A stretch of 64,000 nt of DNA, from assembly GCF_002251295.1 (NCBI RefSeq), contig NZ_NPJA01000022.1:82853-146852 (forward strand), in the 5' to 3' direction. Both the position numbers and the translations under genes were made by a program. The notes beneath the pieces were generated by a model. It had not been told where the DNA came from. It searched no databases and saw only the letters and a list, made by a program, of their open reading frames with translations. This stretch comes from Prevotella sp. P5-50. GTDB taxonomy: Bacteria > Bacteroidota > Bacteroidia > Bacteroidales > Bacteroidaceae. This document shows positions 44,183 to 53,309 of the stretch, piece after piece. The stretch's first letter is position 1, and every line of letters begins with the position of its first letter.

Positions 44183-44261
44183 AATTTTCTGAAAACTAAA
44201 ATTTTTAGAGAATGTCATAAGCATCGTGGCATTCCACCTGATGAAAGTTCCACTAAAGACA

Positions 44262-44307
44262 AAGCGCTCACGCACGTACCTATTCATATATACGTGCATG
44301 AGCGCTT
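44262..44307 (-). terminator. Hairpin terminator of the tsaB-rseP operon
   Basis: AAGCGCTCACGCACGTA pairs with TACGTGCATGAGCGCTT at 16 of 17 positions. It lies 34 bases beyond the rseP stop. Confidence 0.75.
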
Positions 44308-44340
44308 ATGTTATTTGATAGCTGTTCTGTCCTGTGATTA

Positions 44341-45711
44341 CTACATGATACCAATCCAACGCAACACATCGTTGAGGTTAGCCACAATCATAAGGAGCAT
44401 GAGTAAGGCAAGTCCCACATAATTGGCACGTATCATGAAGTTTTCCGATGGTTTACGACGTGTGATGATCTCATAGATGAGGAAAAGCACATATCCGCCA
44501 TCGAGGATAGGTATGGGCAGAATATTCATAAATGCCAGAATGATAGACAGGAATGCGGTCATCTTCCAGAAGAGATACCAATCCCATGTTGAGGGGAAGA
44601 GATTTCCAATGGCTCCGAATCCTCCGAGACTCTTAGCGCCATCGGCAGTAAACACATATTTCAGGTCGTCAACATAGGAACCAAGCACATGCATGCCATA
44701 TTTGACACCAGCAGGGAAGCTTTCAAAGAATCCATATTTCTGTGTATATGGCTTATAGAGACCCGCTACGCTCTGTACGGTGAATCCCAAACGCATATCG
44801 GCAGTGAGCGTCACCACGGCAGTATCGGTTTTTACGCCATTGGTAAATACCACAGGGATGGTGCGCACTTTGAGGCTATCGGCAGGCGATTTAGCATCTG
44901 CCAACAGGTCGGAGCGACGATCCAACTGGTCGATAATCTCATTGTATGAATCCACTGCATGTCCATTGACCGCCAGTATTCGGTCGCCTTTCTTCATTCC
45001 AATTTGCGATGCAGGCATATTGGGCACGACAGAGTCTGCCACTGCAGGAAGGAGCGGACGCACGAACGAGGGTTCTGCCTTCATCATATTCAGGAGATTC
45101 AGGTCACCAGGCAGATTCACCGTCACTGTTTTTCCCTGACGAATCACCTCCACCTGTTGTGCTGCAGCGATATCGCGATACAGGTCGGCACTAAAATCTT
45201 TGAAGGCACCCTTCTCTGTTCCCACGAGAATATCACCATCGCGGAAACCGAGAGCCTTAGCCTCTTTATTAAACTTCATACCGCCAGTCATGTCTTTCAC
45301 TGGCACATAGGTATCTCCCCAATAGAAGAGAATCATGGAGTAGATAAACAGCGCAAGGAGGAAGTTGACCAGCACACCGCCTATCATGATCAGCAATCGC
45401 TGCCATGCCGGTTTGCTTCTGAACTCCCAAGGCTGTGCGGGTTGCTTCATCTGGTCGGTATCGAAGCTCTCGTCGATCATACCGGCAATCTTGCAATAAC
45501 CGCCAAGGGGAATCCATCCGATACCATATTCAGTGTCGCTGTTTTTGGGTTTAAATTTGAAAAGACTGAATTTCCAGTCGAAGAACATATAGAACTTCTC
45601 TACTTTCACTCCAAAAAGTTTCGAGAAGAAGAAGTGACCACCTTCGTGCAAGAGCACCAAGATAGAGATGGCCAACATCAGTTGTAGCAGTTTAATAAGA
45701 AAAACTTCCAT
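44341..45711 (-). CDS. rseP: Site-2 zinc protease RseP
   Basis: A 456-residue membrane protease. The zinc motif LHEGGHF (H22, E23, H26) is in the first membrane segment, PDZ-like domains fill the periplasmic middle (around 120-330, with GMKKGDRILAVNG), and the second catalytic motif NILPIPILDGGYVLF lies in the third segment. It cuts membrane-bound anti-sigma factors and leftover signal peptides inside the bilayer. It is last in a six-gene operon, 24 bases after dxr; the dxr-rseP pair is common in bacteria. Confidence 0.94.
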   Translation of the reverse strand: MEVFLIKLLQLMLAISILVLLHEGGHFFFSKLFGVKVEKFYMFFDWKFSLFKFKPKNSDTEYGIGWIPLGGYCKIAGMIDESFDTDQMKQPAQPWEFRSKPAWQRLLIMIGGVLVNFLLALFIYSMILFYWGDTYVPVKDMTGGMKFNKEAKALGFRDGDILVGTEKGAFKDFSADLYRDIAAAQQVEVIRQGKTVTVNLPGDLNLLNMMKAEPSFVRPLLPAVADSVVPNMPASQIGMKKGDRILAVNGHAVDSYNEIIDQLDRRSDLLADAKSPADSLKVRTIPVVFTNGVKTDTAVVTLTADMRLGFTVQSVAGLYKPYTQKYGFFESFPAGVKYGMHVLGSYVDDLKYVFTADGAKSLGGFGAIGNLFPSTWDWYLFWKMTAFLSIILAFMNILPIPILDGGYVLFLIYEIITRRKPSENFMIRANYVGLALLMLLMIVANLNDVLRWIGIM

Positions 45712-45735
45712 TCGTTATTTGTGTCTATTCGATTT

Positions 45736-46896
45736 TTATTTATTCATGAGTTCTGTTGCTATGCGCCTTGCCTCGGCATCGGTCGCAATATATGTATCAT
45801 AGGTAGGCGAAGCATCGTAGGTGCAACGCTGCATGGTTTCGGCTATGATGTCGCTCATCTGCAGGAATCCACACTTATCTTCAAGGAATCCGCGATTGAC
45901 AATTTCATTAGCTGCGTTGACGATACAAGGCATGTTTCCACCCTTCTCAATGGCCTCGAAAGCCAGTGCCAAGCAACGGAATTTTTTCAAGTCGGGCTCA
46001 AAGAATTCAAGGCTGCGGGTCTTAAACAGGTCGAGGCGCTCACCAGAGAGCGTCAGACGTTTGGGATAAGAGAACGCATACTGTATGGGCAGTCGCATAT
46101 CGGGCACTCCGAGTTGCGCTTTGACCGCACCGTCATCAAACTGCACAGCCGAATGGACAATGCTTTGCGGATGTACCAATACCTGAATTTGCGAGGCTTT
46201 TACACCGAAGAGCCACTTGGCTTCGATGACTTCGAAACCCTTGTTCATCATCGATGCCGAGTCGATAGTAATCTTCGCTCCCATGTCCCATGTAGGATGT
46301 CGGAGTGCATCTGCCTTGGTCACCTGTGCCAACTGCTCAATGGTAAAGTTGCGGAAGGGGCCTCCAGAAGCTGTCAGCAGTATCTTGTCGATGCGGTTGA
46401 CATCCTCGCCCACAAGACTTTGGAATATTGCCGAGTGTTCACTATCTACTGGCAGAATGGGCGCATGATACTGCGTAGCCAGATTGCCAATCAGTTCTCC
46501 AGCCACAACAAGTGTTTCCTTGTTGGCCAGTGCAATGGTCTTTCTTGCTTTGATGGCATGGATGGTGGGGGTCAGTCCAGCAAATCCCACCATGGCAGTG
46601 AGTACGATATCAATCGGTTTAGCCTCTACTATCTCGTTGATGGCCTGTGCTCCGGCATAGACTTTCACGTCGGGAATATCGTCGGTGAGTCGTTTGAGTT
46701 CATCGTAACGTGCCTCATTGGCAATAACGATGGCTGCCGGATGAAAGCGATGAGCCTGCTCGGCGAGCAGTTCCACACGGTTGTTTGCCGTGAGACAATA
46801 CACCTCATAGAGGTCGCTATGCTCTTCGATGACCTGCAGAGCCTGTGTTCCTATGGAACCTGTAGATCCGAGGATGGCAATTTGTTTCTTTTTCAT
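45736..46896 (-). CDS. dxr: 1-deoxy-D-xylulose 5-phosphate reductoisomerase
   Basis: A 386-residue enzyme. It has the NADPH-binding LGSTGSIGTQAL at the N-terminus, LANKETLVVAGE, the metal and substrate site PVDSEHSAIFQSL, and ILLTASGGPFR with TWDMGAKITIDSASMMNKG. It makes 2-C-methylerythritol 4-phosphate with NADPH and a divalent metal; ispF at 15693 acts later in the same pathway. Its start overlaps rimM by four bases (ATGA-type, 46893-46896). Confidence 0.96.
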   Translation of the reverse strand: MKKKQIAILGSTGSIGTQALQVIEEHSDLYEVYCLTANNRVELLAEQAHRFHPAAIVIANEARYDELKRLTDDIPDVKVYAGAQAINEIVEAKPIDIVLTAMVGFAGLTPTIHAIKARKTIALANKETLVVAGELIGNLATQYHAPILPVDSEHSAIFQSLVGEDVNRIDKILLTASGGPFRNFTIEQLAQVTKADALRHPTWDMGAKITIDSASMMNKGFEVIEAKWLFGVKASQIQVLVHPQSIVHSAVQFDDGAVKAQLGVPDMRLPIQYAFSYPKRLTLSGERLDLFKTRSLEFFEPDLKKFRCLALAFEAIEKGGNMPCIVNAANEIVNRGFLEDKCGFLQMSDIIAETMQRCTYDASPTYDTYIATDAEARRIATELMNK

Positions 46897-47402
46897 ATCT
46901 CTAACAATCCCTCTGGGATAATTGTTTTTATGGTTCTTTCCGTGGTGTCAATATGGTGTATTAGGTCGTCAGAAGCCGGAATGAGTCGTCCGTCTTCGAG
47001 TTCAAAGAGGATGTTATGGGTTGAATCGTCAATCGATGCAATGCGTCCCACCTCTTTTCCTGTATCGGCATCCACGAGCATGAATCCCACGAGCATAGAC
47101 AGTGAAGGCATGGCGTCCTCCTCTTCTGCCAGACTTCTTGGGAAATAGACATCACACCCTGTGAGTTCTGCTGCCCGTTGTTGGGTATCGACATCGCAGA
47201 ATTTGATGAGTGCGAGACTGTCTGAACGGAAGCGATACTCTTCCATGAAGAACGGCACGAGTATGCCGTCGATATCGAGAATCAGGTATTCTGCCTCGAC
47301 ACGGTCGAAGACATCATCGGTAAACTGCAGGCTCACCTCGCCTTTCACACCGTGCGACTTGCCCAGTCGTCCTATCTTATAGACCTCTTCTTTACGAATC
47401 AT
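46893..47402 (-). CDS. rimM: 16S rRNA processing protein RimM
   Basis: A 169-residue protein with the RimM start YKIGRLGKSHGVKGEVSLQF, a barrel domain to about 85, and a C-terminal PRC-barrel (LVGFMLVDADTGKEVGRIASI, ending IPEGLLEI). It binds S19 and helps mature the 30S head. Here it is placed between murA and dxr rather than with trmD and rplS as in many bacteria. Confidence 0.94.
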   Translation of the reverse strand: MIRKEEVYKIGRLGKSHGVKGEVSLQFTDDVFDRVEAEYLILDIDGILVPFFMEEYRFRSDSLALIKFCDVDTQQRAAELTGCDVYFPRSLAEEEDAMPSLSMLVGFMLVDADTGKEVGRIASIDDSTHNILFELEDGRLIPASDDLIHHIDTTERTIKTIIPEGLLEI

Positions 47403-47454
47403 CTCACTCTTTGTTATCGTTTGCAGTCGTTCTACACCTTATTTATATATATTA

Positions 47455-48759
47455 TTATATGCGTTCAATGTGTGCACCAAGTGCATTGAGGCGCGCTTCA
47501 ATATCTTCATAGCCGCGGTCGATCTGCTCGATATTGCTGATCTGGCTGACGCCATCAGCACTCATGGCAGCGATGAGCAGAGCGATACCGGCACGAATAT
47601 CCGGACTCGACATGCGTTGCGGGCGCAGCGTATTTACCCTGTCGTGGCCTACCACCACAGCGCGGTGTGGGTCGCAGAGAATGATTTGCGCTCCCATGTC
47701 GATGAGTTTATCCACGAAGAAGAGTCGGCTCTCAAACATTTTCTGATGGAAGAGCACTGTGCCACGTGCCTGCGTTGCCACGACGATGAGCACCGACAAC
47801 AAGTCGGGAGTCAGTCCAGGCCATGGTGCATCAGCCAGCGTCATGATAGTTCCATCGATGAAAGAGTCCACCTCATAATGTTCCTGACGAGGAATATACA
47901 AGTCATCACCCTCTTCTATAATCTTCACACCCAATCTGCGGAAAGCGTCTGGAATGATACCCAGATTGCGGAGCGACACATTCTTGATGCGTATGCCGTT
48001 GCCCACCATGGCAGCCATTCCGATAAACGATCCCACCTCAATCATATCAGGCAGAAGGCGGTGGGCTGTGCCATGCAGATGCTTCACACCCACGATGGTT
48101 ATCAGGTTTGATCCGATACCACTGATATTGGCACCCATGCGGTTGAGCATGTGGCAGAGTTGCTGAATATAGGGTTCACAGGCTGCATTATAGATTGTTG
48201 TAGTGCCTTTGGCAAGAACCGCCGCCATGATGATATTGGCAGTACCGGTCACCGAAGCCTCATCAAGCAACATATAGGTGCCCACGAGCTGTTTGGCAGC
48301 AATCTCATAAACTTCCGTCTTTGGGTTCTGTCGGAAGTCTGCACCCAGGTATTTGAAGCCGAGAAAATGGGTATCAAGGCGTCGGCGACCGATCTTATCA
48401 CCCCCAGGTTTAGCAATCACAGCCTTTCCCATACGTGCCAAAAGCGGTCCAATCATCAGCACACTGCCACGCAGTGCAGCACACTTCTGGACAAACTCCT
48501 CACTACCGAGGTAGTCGAGATTGAGTTCATCAGCCTGAAAATGAAACACTCCCTGCTGTTCCTTACTGACTTTCACACCGATGTCTTTCAACAACTGTAT
48601 CAGATTGTTGACGTCGCGAATGTCGGGAATATTGCGTATAATAACCTCGTCGTTGGTGAGCAACGTTGCACAGATCACCTGCAAGGCCTCGTTTTTAGCG
48701 CCTTGAGGGACGATGGTTCCACTGAGCAGGTGTCCGCCTTCGATTTTGAATGATGCCAT
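47455..48759 (-). CDS. murA: UDP-N-acetylglucosamine 1-carboxyvinyltransferase
   Basis: A 434-residue MurA. It starts FKIEGGHLLSGTIVPQGAKN (K22 and N23 bind substrate), and has GSVLMIGPLLARMG, the active-site loop KPGGDKIGRRRLD and TGTANIIMA. It transfers enolpyruvate to UDP-GlcNAc, the first committed step of peptidoglycan. The loop has Asp (D121) where E. coli has Cys115; Asp enzymes are active but not attacked by fosfomycin. The gene lies in the tsaB operon, 52 bases before rimM. Confidence 0.95.
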   Translation of the reverse strand: MASFKIEGGHLLSGTIVPQGAKNEALQVICATLLTNDEVIIRNIPDIRDVNNLIQLLKDIGVKVSKEQQGVFHFQADELNLDYLGSEEFVQKCAALRGSVLMIGPLLARMGKAVIAKPGGDKIGRRRLDTHFLGFKYLGADFRQNPKTEVYEIAAKQLVGTYMLLDEASVTGTANIIMAAVLAKGTTTIYNAACEPYIQQLCHMLNRMGANISGIGSNLITIVGVKHLHGTAHRLLPDMIEVGSFIGMAAMVGNGIRIKNVSLRNLGIIPDAFRRLGVKIIEEGDDLYIPRQEHYEVDSFIDGTIMTLADAPWPGLTPDLLSVLIVVATQARGTVLFHQKMFESRLFFVDKLIDMGAQIILCDPHRAVVVGHDRVNTLRPQRMSSPDIRAGIALLIAAMSADGVSQISNIEQIDRGYEDIEARLNALGAHIERI

Positions 48760-48788
48760 AATCAGAATGTTAGGGGTTATAAAAATAC

Positions 48789-49406
48789 TTATCTGCGACC
48801 TTTTCCCTTATTGCGTTTCATGGGAATAGGGTCTGTACCGGGAATGATTTTCTCAAACTTAAACTCGTTGAGATCAAGCTGTATCACACCGTCCGTCAGT
48901 CGGGCAATATCGTCAGCCACCTTCTCGTCGTCTGTCGAACCATGTCCCCAATTTGCCAGATCACGCTTCATCTGATTGGCAGTCAACCGTGCTAGTTCGT
49001 CGCGTTCCTCTCCCGGCGGCATGCTCTTGAGGCGTTCAAAAGACTCATCAAGCAATCTACCGTAGTGACGCATCTTAAACCGGCTCTTGTTATAAGAAAT
49101 CGGTGCGGGCTTTGCCAAAAACTTTTCTGCCAACGACACATCGTAAGGCCAGTCGATATCGAGCTTCTTGTCGCTGATGAGATATAGGTGATCCCAATAA
49201 GCCTGTGCGTCACTGTTGTTGACTCTGGCTTGCGGATTACGACTCTCCATCAGTCTGACGATACTCTTTGCACAGCGCAGGCGTTCCTCTTTGGAAGGTA
49301 ACGAACAGGCATGTTGCACCATCAACTGAATCTCGCGTCCATATTCAGGCATGACGAGTTTCTCGCGTTGTGTATTGTAATCTATTCCTTTGATGTCCAT
49401 TGTCAT
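48789..49406 (-). CDS. DUF4290 family protein
   Basis: A 205-residue protein started at the ATG at 49406 (MTMDIKGIDYNTQREKL); 49400 is an alternative, and the frame further upstream only overlaps tsaB. YNTQREKLVMPEYGREIQLMV is the start I associate with DUF4290, a Bacteroidetes family of unknown function. The body is helical, rich in Arg and Lys, with WDHLYLISDKKLDIDWPYD, and ends in a basic tail, MKRNKGKGRR. The tail suggests nucleic-acid or ribosome binding. It sits between tsaB and murA, a frequent arrangement in the phylum to my memory. Confidence 0.75.
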   Translation of the reverse strand: MTMDIKGIDYNTQREKLVMPEYGREIQLMVQHACSLPSKEERLRCAKSIVRLMESRNPQARVNNSDAQAYWDHLYLISDKKLDIDWPYDVSLAEKFLAKPAPISYNKSRFKMRHYGRLLDESFERLKSMPPGEERDELARLTANQMKRDLANWGHGSTDDEKVADDIARLTDGVIQLDLNEFKFEKIIPGTDPIPMKRNKGKGRR

Positions 49407-49419
49407 GTTGTTTTGTCTT

Positions 49420-50109
49420 TTAGAGTAATTTCTTGGGCTTGAGGGCCACAAAGTCTTTCAGATAGAAAGGCACAAAGTAGGCCACATCTTCCGTACGTCC
49501 GTCCAGCAATCGGCGCTCTGCCAGCGGCTGCATCCAGCGTGCCTGTGGCTCAATGCCGTCTATATAGTGGGCATTGGGATGATCGATGATGTCCATACAC
49601 TTCTTCGCACCATTGCCGAAGAAATATACGGGATGCTGGTCGAGCCACTGCCGATAAGTATCGGCATTCACCACGTCGGCACCTACCGGCCGCACCTCTT
49701 TCAGGCTGCGATCGTAGATGGCGGCATAAACTTCCATGCGTCGTGCATCGAGCATGGGACAAAGTAAGGCATCGTCTTCAATGCCTTCGCGCAGAAGTAT
49801 GGGCACACAAAGAAGCTCAAGTGTAGGAACGGCAATGAGTTTCAAGTCACGTCCGTAGCAGACACCCTTTGCCATTGACACACCGATACGCAGTCCCGTA
49901 TAGCTTCCAGGACCGCAGCTCACAGCCACGGCATCGAATGGAATGGCGTGACTATCAGTGAACGAAAGGGCCTCATCCACCATTGATCCGAGTCGTTCGG
50001 CATGGTTAGGACCGCTATGGTCTTCTTCATGATAAATGCAGTGGCTGTCTTCCGACACTGCCACCGAACATACGTCTGTGCTGGTTTCAATATGTAATAT
50101 ACAAGCCAT
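49420..50109 (-). CDS. tsaB: tRNA threonylcarbamoyladenosine biosynthesis protein TsaB
   Basis: A 229-residue protein started at the ATG at 50109 (MACILHIETSTDVCSVAV), which places the ASKHA motif at the N-terminus as usual; an upstream frame adds eleven unlikely residues. SCGPGSYTGLRIGVSMAKGVCYG is the TsaB signature. With TsaC, TsaD and TsaE it makes t6A37 in tRNAs that read ANN codons. It is first in the operon, and a TAACTTTG box lies at 50140-50147. Confidence 0.92.
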   Translation of the reverse strand: MACILHIETSTDVCSVAVSEDSHCIYHEEDHSGPNHAERLGSMVDEALSFTDSHAIPFDAVAVSCGPGSYTGLRIGVSMAKGVCYGRDLKLIAVPTLELLCVPILLREGIEDDALLCPMLDARRMEVYAAIYDRSLKEVRPVGADVVNADTYRQWLDQHPVYFFGNGAKKCMDIIDHPNAHYIDGIEPQARWMQPLAERRLLDGRTEDVAYFVPFYLKDFVALKPKKLL

Positions 50110-50139
50110 GTGTCTTGGAGTATATAATAGTTCAAGCTG

Positions 50140-50147
50140 CAAAGTTA
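50140..50147 (-). promoter_or_regulatory. Promoter -7 box of the tsaB-rseP operon
   Basis: TAACTTTG on the minus strand, about 30 bases before the tsaB start. No clear -33 box; upstream bases are A/T-rich. Confidence 0.55.
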
Positions 50148-50284
50148 TGAAAAAAAAACGATATTCTGTGTATTCTGCCCTATTTTTACATTACTTTCAC
50201 GTCAAAGAAGATAGTACAAAGCGCAAGACTCTCCAACTTTCTCCTATTGTCCTCCTATCATTCTCCCATTTATCATCGTAAAAA

Positions 50285-50328
50285 TGGGACTTACTTGGGA
50301 CTTACTTGGGAGTCACATAGGACTTACA
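50285..50328. repeat. 11-bp tandem repeat, 4 units
   Basis: tgggacttact, tgggacttact, tgggagtcaca and taggacttaca run without gaps. Upstream CCCATTT and downstream AAATGGG near 50266-50289 can pair. A short palindrome GGCCTAAATAGGCC follows near 50342. Confidence 0.75.
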
Positions 50329-50641
50329 TACAATCTGTATAAGGCCTAAATAGGCCGTGTACAAATACAAAAAAGGAAGAAACTCAGAATCATCTGCAAC
50401 TTACCAGGAATATGCTCACATCTAATATAATACTATCTTCTTAGTTCAGAACTGGACATCCATACGACGGATACAAGCCTAAGCAAAATATCAGAAACAC
50501 GTAAAACAAAATAGCGCTCAGATAGTTAAAGCCTGTTAACAAACCATTGTTTTCGCACACAAATCCTTGATATACGTCAAGAATATGATAATTTAATGCA
50601 TGATTTATTGCAAAAATGTTGCGAGATATCGAAAAACATCG

Positions 50642-50949
50642 TAACTTTGCATCGTCAAAAGGAACAAGAGGTTCCAAAATGACACACACAAATAGATTGT
50701 TTTAGGTTAGTAGTAATATTTATAGTTTTAGGTTTTTAGTTATTGGTAAAAAGAAAGTTTGAAATATGGATAACAGTGGTCGCCGTGAGGCTCCCATAAC
50801 TTTCTTTTTTTTATTTGAATTTTGTTTTATACAAGATATACTACCGCAAGGTAGCCCCGACCGAAAGGTCAACAACATTAGAAAAGGATTTTTAGTTATA
50901 CATAGGCTTTGGATGTCGCTGCTCGTGGTGAGTAGCGGCATTTTTTTTT
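50642..50949 (+). ncRNA. Unidentified structured RNA gene with own promoter and terminator
   Basis: No frame of useful length exists here, but there is a TAACTTTG box (50642-50649), a stem GGAAC/GTTCC (50661-50675), a 12-bp stem AAAAAGAAAGTT/AACTTTCTTTTT (50748-50809) with inner TATGG/CCATA and GCC-gtga-GGC, two tetraloop hairpins CTACC-GCAA-GGTAG (50841-50854) and GACC-GAAA-GGTC (50859-50870), and a strong terminator, TGTCGCTGCTC/GAGTAGCGGCA plus nine T (50914-50949). The text TTTTTAGTTAT occurs twice (50733 and 50889). It does not match tmRNA, RNase P RNA or SRP RNA as I know them. Bacteroidetes 6S RNA is a candidate I cannot confirm. Confidence 0.6.
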
Positions 50950-51045
50950 GAATTTACTCGGCAAATTCAATGAATTTGCATCTTCGCTGAATATTTCATT
51001 TGACTCCTATACCTATCTGTTGTGAGCGCCATGCAAGTTTTATTG

Positions 51046-51133
51046 GTGTGCAAATCAATTTATTTTGCTCAGCAATTCAATTTGTTTTCCTCAGCAATTC
51101 AATTTGTTTTCCTCGGCAATTCAATTTACTTTG
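51046..51133. repeat. 22-bp tandem repeat, 4 units
   Basis: Units of the type ctcagcaattcaatttgttt+tc begin at 51046, 51068, 51090 and 51112; the middle two are identical. A detached palindrome GCAAATTCAATGAATTTGC lies at 50961-50979. This array is the third of the family seen at 1961 and 2185. With the RNA gene and the 11-bp repeat it makes up the gap 50110-51271. Confidence 0.88.
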
Positions 51134-51271
51134 CTGAGCAACGTAACATCCACAAACATGCAACACGCTATATACAAGCATATTACATGGCTTTTCAACA
51201 ACACAGAGAAAACAGGTCTTTTGAAACCATCAATATCAGACAATGCCAAAAGGTCTGACCCTGGTGATCGT

Positions 51272-53290
51272 TCAGAACTTCCACTCCATCTGCAACTGTA
51301 GGTCGGGTTGCGAGGAATGGCATATTTCCTGCTTGCCACTGCCTATCTTAGAACGGTCGAAATAATCGGTGACACCCAACTTGGCTGTTAGCATCAGACG
51401 GTTGGCAATGGTGGCAGAGGCCAAGAAACTATACCGGATGCCTTCACCATAGAAGGCAGGGAAATAGAAATCATAGCGCAACGATGGCTCATACTGATAG
51501 AGGCGGCTCTCATAACTATTGGTGTGAAAATAGCCCATGCGCCCCGACAGGCGGAAGGCGGAACGTTTCCAAGTCAGCTGCTGACTACCCATATAGCCCC
51601 AATACTGCTGATGGATGCTAACCGAAGTGCCGTCGAACTGGGTCTGCCAAGATAGCCACGAACCTATTGCCCTACTCAGCCGGAGGCGCAACCGATGGTT
51701 GTAGCGATTGTAGAGGGTAGTTTTCTCTGCATTGTCGCGCTGGGTGAGATGCAATCGGTAATAGCCATCAAGCATCCAATTGCGGCTCTTCCACTCGCAA
51801 GCTACCTTGGTATCGAAGACATCGCTCGATGCGCTGACCTGATAGCGTGCCCAAGCAAAGTGGGCATAGTCGGCATATACCTTCAACAGAAATCGCCATG
51901 AGGGTCGCCATTCCATGCCGACATACATGCCATGCTCGTTTTGCACCTTGCCTCCTTCCGAGAAACTGCGAGCATGGAGGGCGGTGTATTGCTTGTCGTA
52001 GTAGCGGTGGATGGCTGAAAAAGTCAGTGAGGTGGCAGGATGCCAAGTAGCACGATGCAGCAAAGCCAAGTGGCCATGGCGGTTGATGGCTGCTTCGCCT
52101 GCCAACGAGATGTTATCGCCTGTATAACCGTAATCCACGCTCATATTGGCAAAGGTGGATCCTGCGGCTTGATAGCGACGGAAGGGAGCACCCTCACGGT
52201 CGGGATCAAGTGTGCGGTCGAAGTGGGAATAGACAAAATTGCCATTGACATAGACCTTCTTGCCATGCCAGCCAACACTTCCACCGGCATCCCATCGGTA
52301 GGTATTATGCTTTTTGTCCATCTCGGCAGGCAGGCGATGGTAGCCCGAAGTGAGCAGTGTGCGCACGGTTCCATCATCGTTGAGCGTGGCATCAAGCGGT
52401 CGGTAGGAGCCGAATACGGTGGTGCGCCAATGGTCAGACAGGCGCATGGTCAGGGCTGCACCCTGCAGATAGTTGGCAACAGATCGTGAGCTGTAGGCTC
52501 GGATATCGGCAGAGGATCGCATGGCAGACTGTAGCATCATGGTTTTTCCCATGGCGAAAGCTCCGTTCATGATGAGTCCCATGCCCATCTGCACCCGATA
52601 CATGCCCAGACAAAGGCGGTCGATACGCCCCAAATGGTTGAGTTGCAGATAATAGGAGTAGTGGTCATACCCCATCTTATTGCGGTCGGAAAAGAAGGGT
52701 TCGCCGGCATCTTGTGCTGCCGTAAACCCCACTTTCAATCGGTCGCGATAGTTGTGCTGATAGCGCACGGTATGGGCATAGCGCTTGCCCAAATATCCAT
52801 CGCGGTAGCCCTTACGGGTGTAAAACGGTATGGAGACGGTGGCTGACAGCGTATTGTCGCCTCGCAAGAGGGCTGAGTCCAGTCGCAACGTGGGCATTTG
52901 ACGCTCGACGGGTGCCACACAGACAAAGTGTAACAGCAGTCGGCGCACATCGTCACCTATCGACTTCACCAACAGCAGTTCGCTAAGGGATAGCATGGCC
53001 TTGTTGCGATAGATATACTCCAAGAGGTCGCCCACCTGTCTGGCGGAAAGAAAAGGCAGCCGCTCAAGTTGCTCGCGAGTGGCACTATTCAGGTTGATGG
53101 GGTGGTTTTCCAGTTCTGTCAATTGGTCGAATGCCTCTTCCCATTGGGCGGCATCGCCCTCATCAGCCTCAACCCACTGCCAAAAATCATCTTGCCAAGG
53201 GCGCGATTGCTGTGCCGACAGCATCAAAGGCGATGCTGTCAGGCACAGAAGCAGACATAGGCACTGCCCCCACTTGCTGTAGTTTGCCAT
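51272..53290 (-). CDS. Outer-membrane protein with helix-hairpin-helix N-terminus
   Basis: A 672-residue protein with a signal peptide (cut near LSAQQ, 24-28). Residues 60-125 hold two ComEA-like HhH motifs, INLNSATREQLERLPFLSARQ and LSLSELLLVKSIGDDV. The rest is a long beta-barrel-type sequence rich in Tyr, Arg and Trp, with strands such as GYDHYSYYLQLNHLG and LTMRLSDHWRTTVFGSYRP, ending QPDLQLQMEWKF. HhH motifs usually bind DNA, so the protein could handle DNA at the surface, but in Bacteroidetes this architecture has no proven role. It lies 19 bases after the CE2 esterase gene. Confidence 0.75.
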   Translation of the reverse strand: MANYSKWGQCLCLLLCLTASPLMLSAQQSRPWQDDFWQWVEADEGDAAQWEEAFDQLTELENHPINLNSATREQLERLPFLSARQVGDLLEYIYRNKAMLSLSELLLVKSIGDDVRRLLLHFVCVAPVERQMPTLRLDSALLRGDNTLSATVSIPFYTRKGYRDGYLGKRYAHTVRYQHNYRDRLKVGFTAAQDAGEPFFSDRNKMGYDHYSYYLQLNHLGRIDRLCLGMYRVQMGMGLIMNGAFAMGKTMMLQSAMRSSADIRAYSSRSVANYLQGAALTMRLSDHWRTTVFGSYRPLDATLNDDGTVRTLLTSGYHRLPAEMDKKHNTYRWDAGGSVGWHGKKVYVNGNFVYSHFDRTLDPDREGAPFRRYQAAGSTFANMSVDYGYTGDNISLAGEAAINRHGHLALLHRATWHPATSLTFSAIHRYYDKQYTALHARSFSEGGKVQNEHGMYVGMEWRPSWRFLLKVYADYAHFAWARYQVSASSDVFDTKVACEWKSRNWMLDGYYRLHLTQRDNAEKTTLYNRYNHRLRLRLSRAIGSWLSWQTQFDGTSVSIHQQYWGYMGSQQLTWKRSAFRLSGRMGYFHTNSYESRLYQYEPSLRYDFYFPAFYGEGIRYSFLASATIANRLMLTAKLGVTDYFDRSKIGSGKQEICHSSQPDLQLQMEWKF

Positions 53291-53309
53291 ATCCTCCCTA
53301 TTTGGTTAA

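Noticed and set aside
44959..45687. Long plus-strand frame of 242 codons
   Set aside because: It is antisense to rseP, whose zinc and PDZ motifs are clear. Similar long antisense frames opposite dxr, argS and others were dropped for the same reason.
50642..50949. tmRNA, RNase P RNA or SRP RNA
   Set aside because: None of the conserved cores I know for these RNAs is present (no tRNA-like ends, no GGAAGCAGCC-type loop, no GAGGAAAGUCC).
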